NCBI GenBank assembly: GCA_039024295.1
Contig: JBCDIQ010000328.1
Location: forward strand, 1-6,744
Length of the DNA: 6,744 nucleotides
Source of the DNA: JBCDIQ01 sp039024295
Lineage (GTDB): Bacteria > Bacteroidota > Bacteroidia > J057
Direction of reading: 5' to 3'
Shown here: piece by piece, positions 1-6,426 of the stretch
Position numbering within the stretch: the first letter of the stretch is position 1
Layout of the letters: every line of letters begins with the position of its first letter
Notes under the pieces: generated by a model
What the model was told of the DNA's origin: nothing
What the model saw: only the letters and a program-made list of their open reading frames with translations
Database searches by the model: none
Program-made: the position numbers and the translations under genes

Positions 1-240
1 TATACTCCGAAAAATGGCCCTACAAAGAATAGCAAAAATGGAGGACAAGATCAGCCTCAAAAAAAGAAGATTCAGAGCTTCAATGAATGAGGAATACCTC
101 CTTAAGGTCATCGGGTTCTAAGTTTGATGCGTTTGCCCTAACATAAGTCAAAAACATCGGCGGAATTAGTATAATTGAGCATACAATACAAAAAACTGAC
201 AACCGGACAACGACCACTGAAAACCTAACCCCTCCTACCT
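1..240. other. Left-edge stretch with no defensible gene
   Basis: I cannot assign a gene here. All three plus-strand frames are open at the left edge and close early (stops at 30-32, 88-90 and 119-121), so any of them could be the C-terminal tail of a gene entering from the left. The longest, ending at 119-121, would finish with a basic stretch followed by the residues NEEYLLKVIGF. On the minus strand a frame starting with ATG at 111-109 stays open to the edge and encodes a hydrophobic peptide, but nothing supports it as a gene start. Positions 122-240 are AT-rich and look non-coding. A plus-strand gene ending here would converge with the MutS-family gene, which fits the U-tract orientation of the hairpin at 313-348. 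Confidence 0.4.
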
Positions 241-312
241 TCAAATGATCCCCATTTTCTCCATCAAAAACGTCGCATTTAAGTTCTGGAAAATCCCCGG
301 CTGTAGGTAATC
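241..312 (-). pseudogene. Duplicated 3'-end fragment of the adjacent MutS-family gene
   Basis: Read on the minus strand, this segment encodes 23 codons plus TGA that match the last 24 codons and stop of the MutS-family gene (353-427). The peptide begins DYLQPGIFQ and ends FLMEKMGII. I count 63 of 72 aligned bases identical, with one in-frame 3-base gap that removes the Lys codon. Seven of the nine substitutions are synonymous; the other two both fall in one codon and change Ser to Phe. Homology stops abruptly on both sides: at the stop codon on the left and directly at the hairpin (313) on the right. The fragment has no start codon and is not a gene by itself. The synonymous pattern implies that it diverged while part of a functional homologue, so it is a remnant of another allele or paralogue, or an attachment-site-like copy, rather than a recent slip duplication. 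Confidence 0.85.
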
Positions 313-348
313 AACCCTGACAAGGTTTGGAACCTTGTCAGGGTTTTT
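313..348 (+). terminator. Perfect 15-bp hairpin with U-tract between the two MutS tails
   Basis: AACCCTGACAAGGTT (313-327), a TGG loop, and AACCTTGTCAGGGTT (331-345) form a perfect 15-bp stem, followed on the plus strand by T344-T348. In the plus direction this is a strong intrinsic terminator. In the minus direction, in which the MutS-family gene is transcribed, the stem is the same but is followed only by TTGATTACC, so termination there would be weaker. It starts 7 bases beyond the MutS-family stop codon. It may be a bidirectional terminator, or a copy of a dispersed palindromic repeat. Confidence 0.75.
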
Positions 349-352
349 CGAT

Positions 353-2152
353 TCAAATAATCCCCATTTTCTCCATCAGGAACGTCGCATTCAAGTTCTG
401 AGAAATCCCGGGCTGGAGTTTGTAGTCAAAGTGCAATTCGTCCCCGTCTATTTCCACCTCAAACCGCATATTCTTGATACGATCTGGAAACTCATTCTGC
501 AGCTTTCCAAGGGCCAAGTCATGGGTTGCAATCAGCCCCATCCCTTTATACTGAACCAATTGGCGAATAAGCCCCATAGAACCATTCTGCTTGTCTTTGG
601 AATTCGTTCCTCGCAACATCTCATCTAAAATAATAAAAAGCCGCTCCCCTTCCCTGAGCCTTTCCACTATCCCCTGTAGCCGAACGAGTTCAGCAAAGAA
701 ATAGGACTGGTCATCTTGGAGGGAATCCGTTGTACGAACAGAAGTATACAACCCCATCGGCGAAAACGTAAACGAGGTCGCACAGCAAGGTGCGCCCATC
801 ATGCCAAGTACTAGGTTCACCCCAACCGTTCGAAGAAAGGTACTTTTTCCCGCCATATTGGCTCCAGTGATCAGCAGATAGAAACCATCCTGGGCCATTT
901 CCAGGTTGTTATCTACCCGTTTGGTAGGATCCAACAAAGGATGTCCCAGGTTTTCAGCCACCAAGGTGGGAGCTTCTTGAGTAAATCTGGGAAACTGAAA
1001 CTCAGGTCGATTGTGGGCGTAATTCCCCAAGGAGACCAGTGCATCTACCACAGCAAGTTCTTCCAGCCATTGAACCAGATGATCTTGGTGGCGTAGTTTC
1101 CATTTTTCCAATCGCCTCATAATCCACAAATCCCACATAAAAAGCCCATTTAGCACCAAAGCAGCCAGGAAGTTCAACCGGTTGTCAAACTGCTGCATGA
1201 TCGACGCCAATCGTCCTAAAGCCTCAGAAGCCGTTTCATCTCCGGTCTTCAACTGCTCTTGAACCGAGCTTAACAGCCCAGCAGAAAAGGAAGTCCCTTC
1301 CACTAGCTTAATCAACTGGCTGTACTTTGTCAATTCCCGGTACCGCCGATTCAACATGACGTAGGCTTTCTGGGTGTGTGGGAGAAATTGCCTAACCACC
1401 ACCAAGTGGAGACCAGCATATAATAAAGGTGCATACAAAGGAATAGCTGGAACGCTTGCAGCCGCAAGAATCATCCCGATCAATCCGATGGGCAAGACGA
1501 TCATCAAGGGCAACAGCCATTTTTTGGATAAGAAATACACCGGCTGTTCCAACCAATTGCTAAATATCTCTGGAGACTCTTCCTGCTTTAGGTTAACCGC
1601 CCCCAGGGCCAGGAACCGCTCCACAAAATCTTTTTCTGCTGCCAGATTTTGTACCGCAACCTGCCTGTCCACAATTTTTGACACCTGATGCAAAGGATTC
1701 CCAAACCAGTTTCCCAACAGGATATACCCCTGCCGAGTCACCGTTCGATTTATGTATTGAAAAACGGAGCGGGGACCGAATATATCCAAGTCATGGCTAA
1801 ATCTATGACCGGGCACCTGAAGTTCTGCTCCATCTTCTAGCCCATCCAGGTCATTATTCGATACACGCAATTCCCGTTGATACACGCTCAATAACTGACC
1901 AATAAATTTACTCTTCTCATCCAGTCGTTGGTGGTACTTAACCAAAAGCAAAAATCCAATTACTGCTACCGAACTGACCAAAATCCCCATCAGGAAAGCT
2001 TGCTGCAACACCCCATAACTCACAGCTGCCCCTGCTACAAACACTCCTAACCGCAGGTAGGAGACTTGATTCGCCCATTTCTCCGCCTGTTCAAAAGACT
2101 GTGCTGTTTCCTTCTCTTTCTTTTGATAATACGCCAGAATTTCCTCATTCAT
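353..2152 (-). CDS. MutS-family ATPase, membrane-anchored, lacking the mismatch-recognition domain
   Basis: This is a 599-residue protein with the MutS ATPase (domain V) at its C-terminus. Walker A is GANMAGKST at 430-438, the TTDSLQDDQSYFFAE segment at 474-488 corresponds to the signature region, Walker B is FIILDE at 506-511, and ATHD at 542-545 is the switch His region. Canonical MutS has about 850 residues; this protein has no N-terminal mismatch-binding domain and no Phe-x-Glu motif. Instead it has hydrophobic segments at about 35-71 and 213-254 that look like two pairs of membrane helices, with a MutS core-like helical region (about 260-400) before the ATPase. Mismatch repair is therefore unlikely; the role is unknown and it probably acts at the inner membrane. 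I chose the ATG at 2152. An in-frame ATG at 2212 would add 20 residues of unrelated composition and use up the divergent promoter region. The last 24 codons are partly duplicated downstream at 241-312. Confidence 0.9.
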   Translation of the reverse strand: MNEEILAYYQKKEKETAQSFEQAEKWANQVSYLRLGVFVAGAAVSYGVLQQAFLMGILVSSVAVIGFLLLVKYHQRLDEKSKFIGQLLSVYQRELRVSNNDLDGLEDGAELQVPGHRFSHDLDIFGPRSVFQYINRTVTRQGYILLGNWFGNPLHQVSKIVDRQVAVQNLAAEKDFVERFLALGAVNLKQEESPEIFSNWLEQPVYFLSKKWLLPLMIVLPIGLIGMILAAASVPAIPLYAPLLYAGLHLVVVRQFLPHTQKAYVMLNRRYRELTKYSQLIKLVEGTSFSAGLLSSVQEQLKTGDETASEALGRLASIMQQFDNRLNFLAALVLNGLFMWDLWIMRRLEKWKLRHQDHLVQWLEELAVVDALVSLGNYAHNRPEFQFPRFTQEAPTLVAENLGHPLLDPTKRVDNNLEMAQDGFYLLITGANMAGKSTFLRTVGVNLVLGMMGAPCCATSFTFSPMGLYTSVRTTDSLQDDQSYFFAELVRLQGIVERLREGERLFIILDEMLRGTNSKDKQNGSMGLIRQLVQYKGMGLIATHDLALGKLQNEFPDRIKNMRFEVEIDGDELHFDYKLQPGISQNLNATFLMEKMGII

Positions 2153-2220
2153 GATGTCGAAATAAGGAATTTTCGGTGAGTTTTGATACCTTGAATCATC
2201 AAATAGCAACAACCGAGCAA
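2153..2220. promoter_or_regulatory. Divergent intergenic region between MutS-family and lipoprotein genes
   Basis: These 68 bases separate the two chosen start codons and must hold, or overlap, promoters for both genes. I looked for the Bacteroidota -33 TTTG / -7 TAnnTTTG pattern and found only poor matches: TTTG at 2182-2185 and TACCTTGA at 2187-2194, which are too close together. No promoter can be placed with confidence. The short distance makes shared regulation of the two genes plausible. Confidence 0.4.
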
Positions 2221-2871
2221 ATGAATTTCTTTTTTCGTCTCACAATTATCACAACATTGTCATTTTTTCTGTTTGCTTGCGGAGGAAGTGAAGAGAAATC
2301 TGCTACTTCCAGCAGCACTTCAGAAAGCTCAAGCAATGCTGACCAGCCTGAATCTCCCGAAGAAGCCATGAAAATGGCCACGGAAGAAATGCAGAAGGTT
2401 TTCAAGGGCGATGGAGCCGAGGTAGAACCTGTTAACTTCAGGGTTCTCAAAGAACTCCTACCGGAAAACATTGCAGGCATTTCACGAACCTCCTCAGAAG
2501 GGCAGAAAATTGGGATGATGGGGATTAAGATGTCCAACGCTGAGGGAAAATACCAAGCCGGTGATAGAAGGGCGACAGTTAAAATTACAGATGGAGGGTC
2601 TTTATCTGGCCCAATTACTCAGGCTGCCGCTACCTGGTCCCTGGCTGAAATAGACCGCGAATCAGATAGTGAGATTGAACAGACATTTACCTATCGCGAT
2701 TTTAAGGCCTACAAAAAGTACAATCGAAACACCCAAAGGGCTCAGATTTCGCTGATTGGGTATGGTCGTTTCATTTTTGACGTCAGTATAGAAGGAATAG
2801 AGGAAGGGGAAATTGAAACCGTGCTGGAAGAACTCAATCTTTCTGCATTTGAATCCCTTCTGGAGGAGTGA
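2221..2871 (+). CDS. Ser-rich lipoprotein of unknown function
   Basis: This 216-residue protein has a classical lipoprotein signal: MNFFFR, a hydrophobic stretch at 7-18, and a lipobox LFAC with the lipidated Cys at 20, followed by GGSEE. A low-complexity Ser/Glu linker (about 23-47) leads to one globular domain (about 66-216) containing VLKELLPENIAGISR near 75-89, an MGIKMSNAEGKY stretch (100-111), a predicted beta-rich middle, and an acidic helical C-terminus. The LLPE...G.SR opening followed by G....S.AEG.Y resembles small uncharacterised lipoproteins I recall from Bacteroidota and Proteobacteria, but I cannot name the family. The protein is expected to sit in the envelope. The start is at 2221 because it places the signal peptide at the N-terminus; the in-frame ATG at 2176 would bury the signal behind 15 polar residues. 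The gene ends at a strong terminator. Confidence 0.88.
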   Translation: MNFFFRLTIITTLSFFLFACGGSEEKSATSSSTSESSSNADQPESPEEAMKMATEEMQKVFKGDGAEVEPVNFRVLKELLPENIAGISRTSSEGQKIGMMGIKMSNAEGKYQAGDRRATVKITDGGSLSGPITQAAATWSLAEIDRESDSEIEQTFTYRDFKAYKKYNRNTQRAQISLIGYGRFIFDVSIEGIEEGEIETVLEELNLSAFESLLEE

Positions 2872-2883
2872 GCAAGAAATGTT

Positions 2884-2912
2884 AACAGGTTTGCGCATGA
2901 ACCTGTTTTTTT
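2884..2912 (+). terminator. Intrinsic terminator after the lipoprotein gene
   Basis: AACAGGTT (2884-2891) pairs perfectly with AACCTGTT (2900-2907) around an 8-base loop (TGCGCATG), and the stem runs into seven T residues (2906-2912). It lies 12 bases after the lipoprotein stop codon on the same strand, so the lipoprotein gene is probably transcribed separately from the PspC gene downstream. Confidence 0.88.
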
Positions 2913-2979
2913 GAGAAACTTATTTCATTTCCTTCGTATTACAGATAGATGATTTCTCCCTTTTATTGGGCAATTTTTT

Positions 2980-3708
2980 ATGGCAGAAGAAAGATATAGA
3001 AGCTCACAACAATTCGACGAAAGATTCGATACTTCCCTGATGTATGACGACATTGAACGGATCAGGGATCGAGAGGAGGCCGTTGAGAAAAATGAAAATG
3101 ACAAGCTGTCCTTTGCAGGGATGATGGCTCTCATTGCAGGGATCGGTATTGTTGTCTTGGGAACTGTAGGGAACCTAATCCCTCTGGATATCCTGGAATT
3201 CCTTTCAGGGGCTCTTCCTGTAGTTGGATTTGGGGCACTTGGATATGGTTTTTATAAAACCCTTAAACTCGCCTTCCGAAAGCGAGACCTGAATTTCCCT
3301 GCGTTAAACGTGTCCCGAAAGACCCGCAAACGACCGGATACTCGTGAGGAAGCCAGGCCTAGACCTAACAGTACCTCAGCAGGGGCTACCAGCAGGAGCA
3401 GGACCTACCAGCGATCAGAAGCACGAGCACGAAGGCAAGAATCCCGAACCTATCGCAGGAGGCAGGCACGTCGTCAACCCATAAAAAAAAACTTGCAGAG
3501 GTCCCGTCAGAATCGCGTGTTTTCCGGAGTCGCAGGCGGTATCGCTGAATATGCAGGCATCTCTCCTGCTTTGGTGAGGTTTGCGTTTATCGCAGGGCTA
3601 TTTATGTCACAAGGCATGTTCGTTTTTGTGTACCTGCTACTTTCCATCATTCTCCCCACGGAATTTGAGGATTTCCAATTTGACGAAGAGGAAGAAAGAA
3701 ACAATTAA
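2980..3708 (+). CDS. PspC-domain membrane protein with Arg-rich linker
   Basis: This 242-residue protein is built as follows. An acidic, charged N-terminus (1-43) has a run of Asp/Glu/Arg that may be coiled coil. Two hydrophobic segments follow (about 45-66 and 71-96). A strongly basic linker (about 99-178) contains a repeated SRTY-R motif (140-154 and 155-166). The C-terminal PspC domain (about 170-227) has the hallmark NRVFSGVAGGIAEYAGI (178-194) and a membrane helix (about 199-226), and the protein ends in an acidic tail. PspC is a membrane partner of phage-shock envelope-stress responses, but many Bacteroidota PspC-domain proteins occur without PspA, and none is visible here, so a stress role is inferred only from the domain. 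The position of PspC at the C-terminus, after two extra membrane segments and a basic linker, is less usual than the common small or N-terminal PspC layout. The upstream terminator suggests its own promoter. No clear terminator separates it from riboflavin synthase. Confidence 0.87.
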   Translation: MAEERYRSSQQFDERFDTSLMYDDIERIRDREEAVEKNENDKLSFAGMMALIAGIGIVVLGTVGNLIPLDILEFLSGALPVVGFGALGYGFYKTLKLAFRKRDLNFPALNVSRKTRKRPDTREEARPRPNSTSAGATSRSRTYQRSEARARRQESRTYRRRQARRQPIKKNLQRSRQNRVFSGVAGGIAEYAGISPALVRFAFIAGLFMSQGMFVFVYLLLSIILPTEFEDFQFDEEEERNN

Positions 3709-3792
3709 TCCGTTCAATTGATTATTTTTTCTACAAATCAGGCTCTTGTCTGCTTTTGAACAGGAGTCGTTTACCTTCGAAAGATTTTAGCC

Positions 3793-4419
3793 ATGTTTAC
3801 TGGGATAATTGAACAACAAGGAAAAATTGAATCAGTGGAGGCGACGGGGACCAATCGACACTTTACCCTGGAAGCTTCCTTTGCTGAATCCATAAAAGTA
3901 GATCAGAGCATCTCTCATGACGGGGTTTGTCTAACCGTTACGGACATTGAACATCAGGAGCCTGGAAACAAGGTGAGGTACCGGGTTACAGCTGTTGAAG
4001 AAACGCTCAAAAAAACCAGCCTAGGCACCTGGGATGCTGGCAAGCAAGTAAACCTGGAGCGCTGCCTGAAGGCGGGAGATCGACTGGATGGCCATTTTGT
4101 ACAAGGTCACGTAGACACCATCGGGACGGTTGCCGAAGTAGAAACACGGGATGGGTCCTGGATGTACCGGTTTGATTTTCCCCCATCATATGATGCACTT
4201 ATTGTAGACAGGGGCTCCATCAGCGTGAATGGGGTAAGCCTTACCGTGGCAGAGTCAGGCAGCGGCTATTTCTGGGTAACCATCATTCCTTTCACCTACG
4301 AGCATACCAATTTTCAGCACCTTCAAGCTGCCGATCAGGTAAACCTTGAATTTGATATTTTGGGGAAATACCTGCTCAAATCTCAGGGTAAATCTTGGCT
4401 CCCAGTTACCGAATCATAA
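3793..4419 (+). CDS. ribE: Riboflavin synthase, alpha chain
   Basis: This cytoplasmic enzyme catalyses the last step of riboflavin synthesis, the dismutation of two 6,7-dimethyl-8-ribityllumazine molecules to riboflavin and 5-amino-6-ribitylamino-uracil. At 208 residues it is the normal family length and shows the two tandem lumazine-binding repeats. Repeat 1 begins MFTGIIEQQG (1-10) and has SHDGVCLTV (41-49), with the conserved Cys at 46. The second repeat region has GHFVQGHVDT (100-109) with His101 and His106, then GSISVNGVSLTV (141-152). The C-terminus has the family FDILGKYL stretch (187-194). No other rib gene is next to it, which is common in Bacteroidota. The 84-base leader is too short for an FMN riboswitch and I see no RFN-like element. 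The gene may be read through from the PspC gene or have its own promoter. Its last 14 bases overlap the end of the convergent hydrolase gene. Confidence 0.96.
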   Translation: MFTGIIEQQGKIESVEATGTNRHFTLEASFAESIKVDQSISHDGVCLTVTDIEHQEPGNKVRYRVTAVEETLKKTSLGTWDAGKQVNLERCLKAGDRLDGHFVQGHVDTIGTVAEVETRDGSWMYRFDFPPSYDALIVDRGSISVNGVSLTVAESGSGYFWVTIIPFTYEHTNFQHLQAADQVNLEFDILGKYLLKSQGKSWLPVTES

Positions 4420-5773
4420 GGCGAAATCGCCAGATAGCATTTTTCTTTTTGATTTCTAGCACGTACAAGCCTGATGCAAGTGGCAAGGGGTTAAATGAAT
4501 ATTCCTGCTGGTTGGCAGACAATGATCCAGTCTGAAGGACCTGCCCCGTAGAAGATACCAATCGTACATTAAAGGCTTCTTGTGTAGGTTGTTCCCATCT
4601 GATTTGAACCGCCTGCCCACTCGCTAGTGCTGTGGGAAACACCTTGGGTGTGCTCAAGGCGGCGATTTGAGGCATTTGTGACTTACAAAAGTGCCGCCAC
4701 GCCAACATAGTTGGGTAAGCATTGGCAAACGCTTGGGTTATCTCTCGAAAATCGGCAAACTCTCCTACCCTATCCCCAGCACCATATGACCAGAAAAAAT
4801 TCCCTGCGAATCCCTTTAACAAAGTAGCCTCTAGCATCTCAGCTGGGGTTTGTGGGCAACGTTCACATCCCGGCGGGCTTTCTCCTATAAGCAAAGGCTT
4901 ATCCAATTGCCAATCCCCAACGGACCTGGCTGTAGGATTAAACCAAGGTTCCATCCAAGAAAAATAATGGACGGTGTAAAAATCCAGGTAACCCTCGGGT
5001 CCTACACCGGCCTTGCGAAAGGCGTCGTTGCTCCAATAGTTGCCCACAGCAGAAAAGGCATGGGAACTCCATTTCAACGAGGCCGATCCTACCGTGACCT
5101 TATCCGGGCTGTGCTGATGGATTACCGTGGCACATGCTCCAACGAACCGCTGCATCTTCTGGGCAGAGACCGTTTGGGCTGTTTTTCCTCCACCAGAAAT
5201 TTCCATGCTCCACTCCGGCTCATTGATAATTTCCCAGGCCAGCAAGGCACAATGCCCCGCATACCGTTGCACCATGGGTGTTAGCGCGATGTCCAAGTAG
5301 CTCTGGAGCTTAGCTGGATCAGTGACCAGGTCTTTATGCAATCCAGCCGTGGTCCCTGCTACATCTCGGTAGTCTTTGAACATGTCAAAGGACCAAAGGG
5401 TGGGAATCAATAGAACCTGATGAGCTTCAGCCCGTGCAAACAGGTCGTCGAGGTCTGCCCAAAACCGAGGTTCTACCCCAGTTACGAATCCATTTTTGTC
5501 AAATTCTGGACTTCCTCGCCCATCACAATGAATCCAAAACCGGGCAGCATTGATTCCATGGGCGTTTAAATCTGTAAACACTTGCTCAAAGTAAGCCGAA
5601 TCATAGCCTGCTCCCCATATTTCGTGAGTCCCAAAGTCCCATCCAAAGTTGTTCCAGGGGATGTTGGCCCCATTTAAGAAATAGGGAATGCCTTTGTGCT
5701 GGATGTATTGCGCGTGCATGTAAACCGGAAAAAGGGATAACAGCAGGACTACACGGACTTCAAGCCGAATCAT
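4406..5773 (-). CDS. Secreted GH5-like glycoside hydrolase with T9SS sorting tail
   Basis: This 455-residue protein has a signal peptide (hydrophobic 8-18, likely cleavage after MHA21). A (beta/alpha)8-type hydrolase domain of clan GH-A follows (about 23-365), and a C-terminal T9SS type A sorting domain (about 378-455). Family landmarks are the conserved Arg78 in NAARFW, the acid/base Glu185 in WEIINEPEW, His269-Tyr270 in YTVHYF, and the likely nucleophile Glu298 in LLIGESP. The sorting tail shows an FP-start strand, a VRLVSSTGQVL strand and an LASGLYVLEI strand before a basic end, so the enzyme is probably exported to the cell surface or medium. The likely substrate is a beta-linked glycan such as mannan or glucan, but the specificity cannot be read from the sequence. 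The ATG overlaps the stop of the upstream DUF1643 gene as TAATG, so the two are probably translated from one transcript. The 3' end overlaps ribE on the other strand by 14 bases, and no intrinsic terminator lies between them. Confidence 0.9.
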   Translation of the reverse strand: MIRLEVRVVLLLSLFPVYMHAQYIQHKGIPYFLNGANIPWNNFGWDFGTHEIWGAGYDSAYFEQVFTDLNAHGINAARFWIHCDGRGSPEFDKNGFVTGVEPRFWADLDDLFARAEAHQVLLIPTLWSFDMFKDYRDVAGTTAGLHKDLVTDPAKLQSYLDIALTPMVQRYAGHCALLAWEIINEPEWSMEISGGGKTAQTVSAQKMQRFVGACATVIHQHSPDKVTVGSASLKWSSHAFSAVGNYWSNDAFRKAGVGPEGYLDFYTVHYFSWMEPWFNPTARSVGDWQLDKPLLIGESPPGCERCPQTPAEMLEATLLKGFAGNFFWSYGAGDRVGEFADFREITQAFANAYPTMLAWRHFCKSQMPQIAALSTPKVFPTALASGQAVQIRWEQPTQEAFNVRLVSSTGQVLQTGSLSANQQEYSFNPLPLASGLYVLEIKKKNAIWRFRLMIR

Positions 5774-6300
5774 TAACTAAATTTCCGCAAATAATCTGGA
5801 AGGTTAAAAACAAATGTGTCCACTTGGTATCCCATCCTGGAGGGATGTCTGGGATGGCCTGCTTTGGTCAGCGGACCTCTGTGGAGCCATTTTACTGGTA
5901 AACTTGACAGCTGATCAGCAATAAGCTGTAAGCTCCGGATCAGGTAAGGCCGACTTTCAATTTGATTGCCCCATGCAGCCCAAATATAGATGGGGTCAAA
6001 TGCGGAACAGGCAATTTTAATTTTTGCTGCATTTTCCTGTATGAGCCGGCTTTGTCCTCGCTTGTGAAGGCCCTCCGGCAAGGTGGATCGTTGAGGATAC
6101 AAATTGAGCATGACCACCCCATCAAATCCATCGTTGCGGGCAAATTGCTGGACCTTAGAAAAGGTAATATCCGATTTTTCGGGGGTGGCCGTACTGGGAT
6201 TTAAGCCAATAACAAAAAGCGGGTTAGTGGAATATTTCCCCAATACAAACCGCAACCGATCGTTCACATCCGTTTCGTACCAAATTTTTTCTACCAACAA
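5773..6300 (-). CDS. DUF1643 domain protein
   Basis: This is a 175-residue cytoplasmic protein, a full-length DUF1643 by its motifs. These are LFVIGLNPSTAT (28-39), the segment GFDGVVMLNLYPQRST (58-73), the Glu89-Asn90 pair, WAAWGN (107-112), and GHPRHPSRMGY (148-158), preceded by PLTKA. The conserved Asn, Ser/Thr, Trp and His residues suggest a ligand- or nucleic-acid-related binding pocket, but the biochemical function of the family is not established to my knowledge. It is the first gene of a two-gene unit with the secreted hydrolase, and its TAA stop shares its last A with the hydrolase ATG. That coupling need not mean shared function: one protein is cytoplasmic and the other is exported. 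The start at 6300 is the first ATG before the conserved region and leaves a 126-base divergent intergenic region. Confidence 0.93.
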   Translation of the reverse strand: MLVEKIWYETDVNDRLRFVLGKYSTNPLFVIGLNPSTATPEKSDITFSKVQQFARNDGFDGVVMLNLYPQRSTLPEGLHKRGQSRLIQENAAKIKIACSAFDPIYIWAAWGNQIESRPYLIRSLQLIADQLSSLPVKWLHRGPLTKAGHPRHPSRMGYQVDTFVFNLPDYLRKFS

Positions 6301-6426
6301 AGTGCTGTTTAAGGGTTAATTTCTCAACTTGCACAACCATGCCTTGATAGATATTCGTTATATCGTTTTAGCCTGATAGTGCCATAATTTACAAAAAACC
6401 TCATCCTGTTTTCACTTATTCCCCGC
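6301..6426. promoter_or_regulatory. Divergent intergenic region, DUF1643/hydrolase unit versus FadL-like gene
   Basis: These 126 AT-rich bases separate two divergent starts and should contain both promoters. A small dyad, GATAT-TCGTT-ATATC (6350-6364), lies near the middle; GATAG occurs next to it (6346-6350) and again at 6374-6378. The dyad could be an operator, but it is short and AT-rich enough to arise by chance. On the plus strand TAATTTAC (6386-6393) is a partial match to the Bacteroidota -7 element. I cannot place either promoter with confidence. Confidence 0.4.

Noticed and set aside
1..111. Start of a minus-strand membrane protein gene from the ATG at 111
   Set aside because: The hydrophobic peptide could be chance translation of the complement of an A-rich stretch; there is no supporting promoter or family match, and only 37 codons are visible.
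335..628. A plus-strand open frame of 97 codons over the hairpin and the MutS-family 3' end
   Set aside because: It is antisense to the conserved ATPase gene, starts inside the hairpin, and its sequence resembles no protein family.
2153..2212. A 20-residue N-terminal extension of the MutS-family protein from the ATG at 2212
   Set aside because: It would overlap the alternative lipoprotein start and occupy the only space for the divergent promoters; the start at 2152 gives a normal N-terminus.
2176..2220. A 15-residue N-terminal extension of the lipoprotein from an upstream in-frame ATG at 2176
   Set aside because: It would place polar residues before the signal peptide, and the start at 2221 gives a textbook lipobox.
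3709..3792. FMN riboswitch before riboflavin synthase
   Set aside because: The gap is only 84 bases and shows none of the conserved RFN segments or the nested helices; no clear promoter match was found either.
4850..5284. A plus-strand open frame of 144 codons inside the hydrolase gene
   Set aside because: It is antisense to the catalytic domain with intact motifs, so it is a shadow of the real gene.
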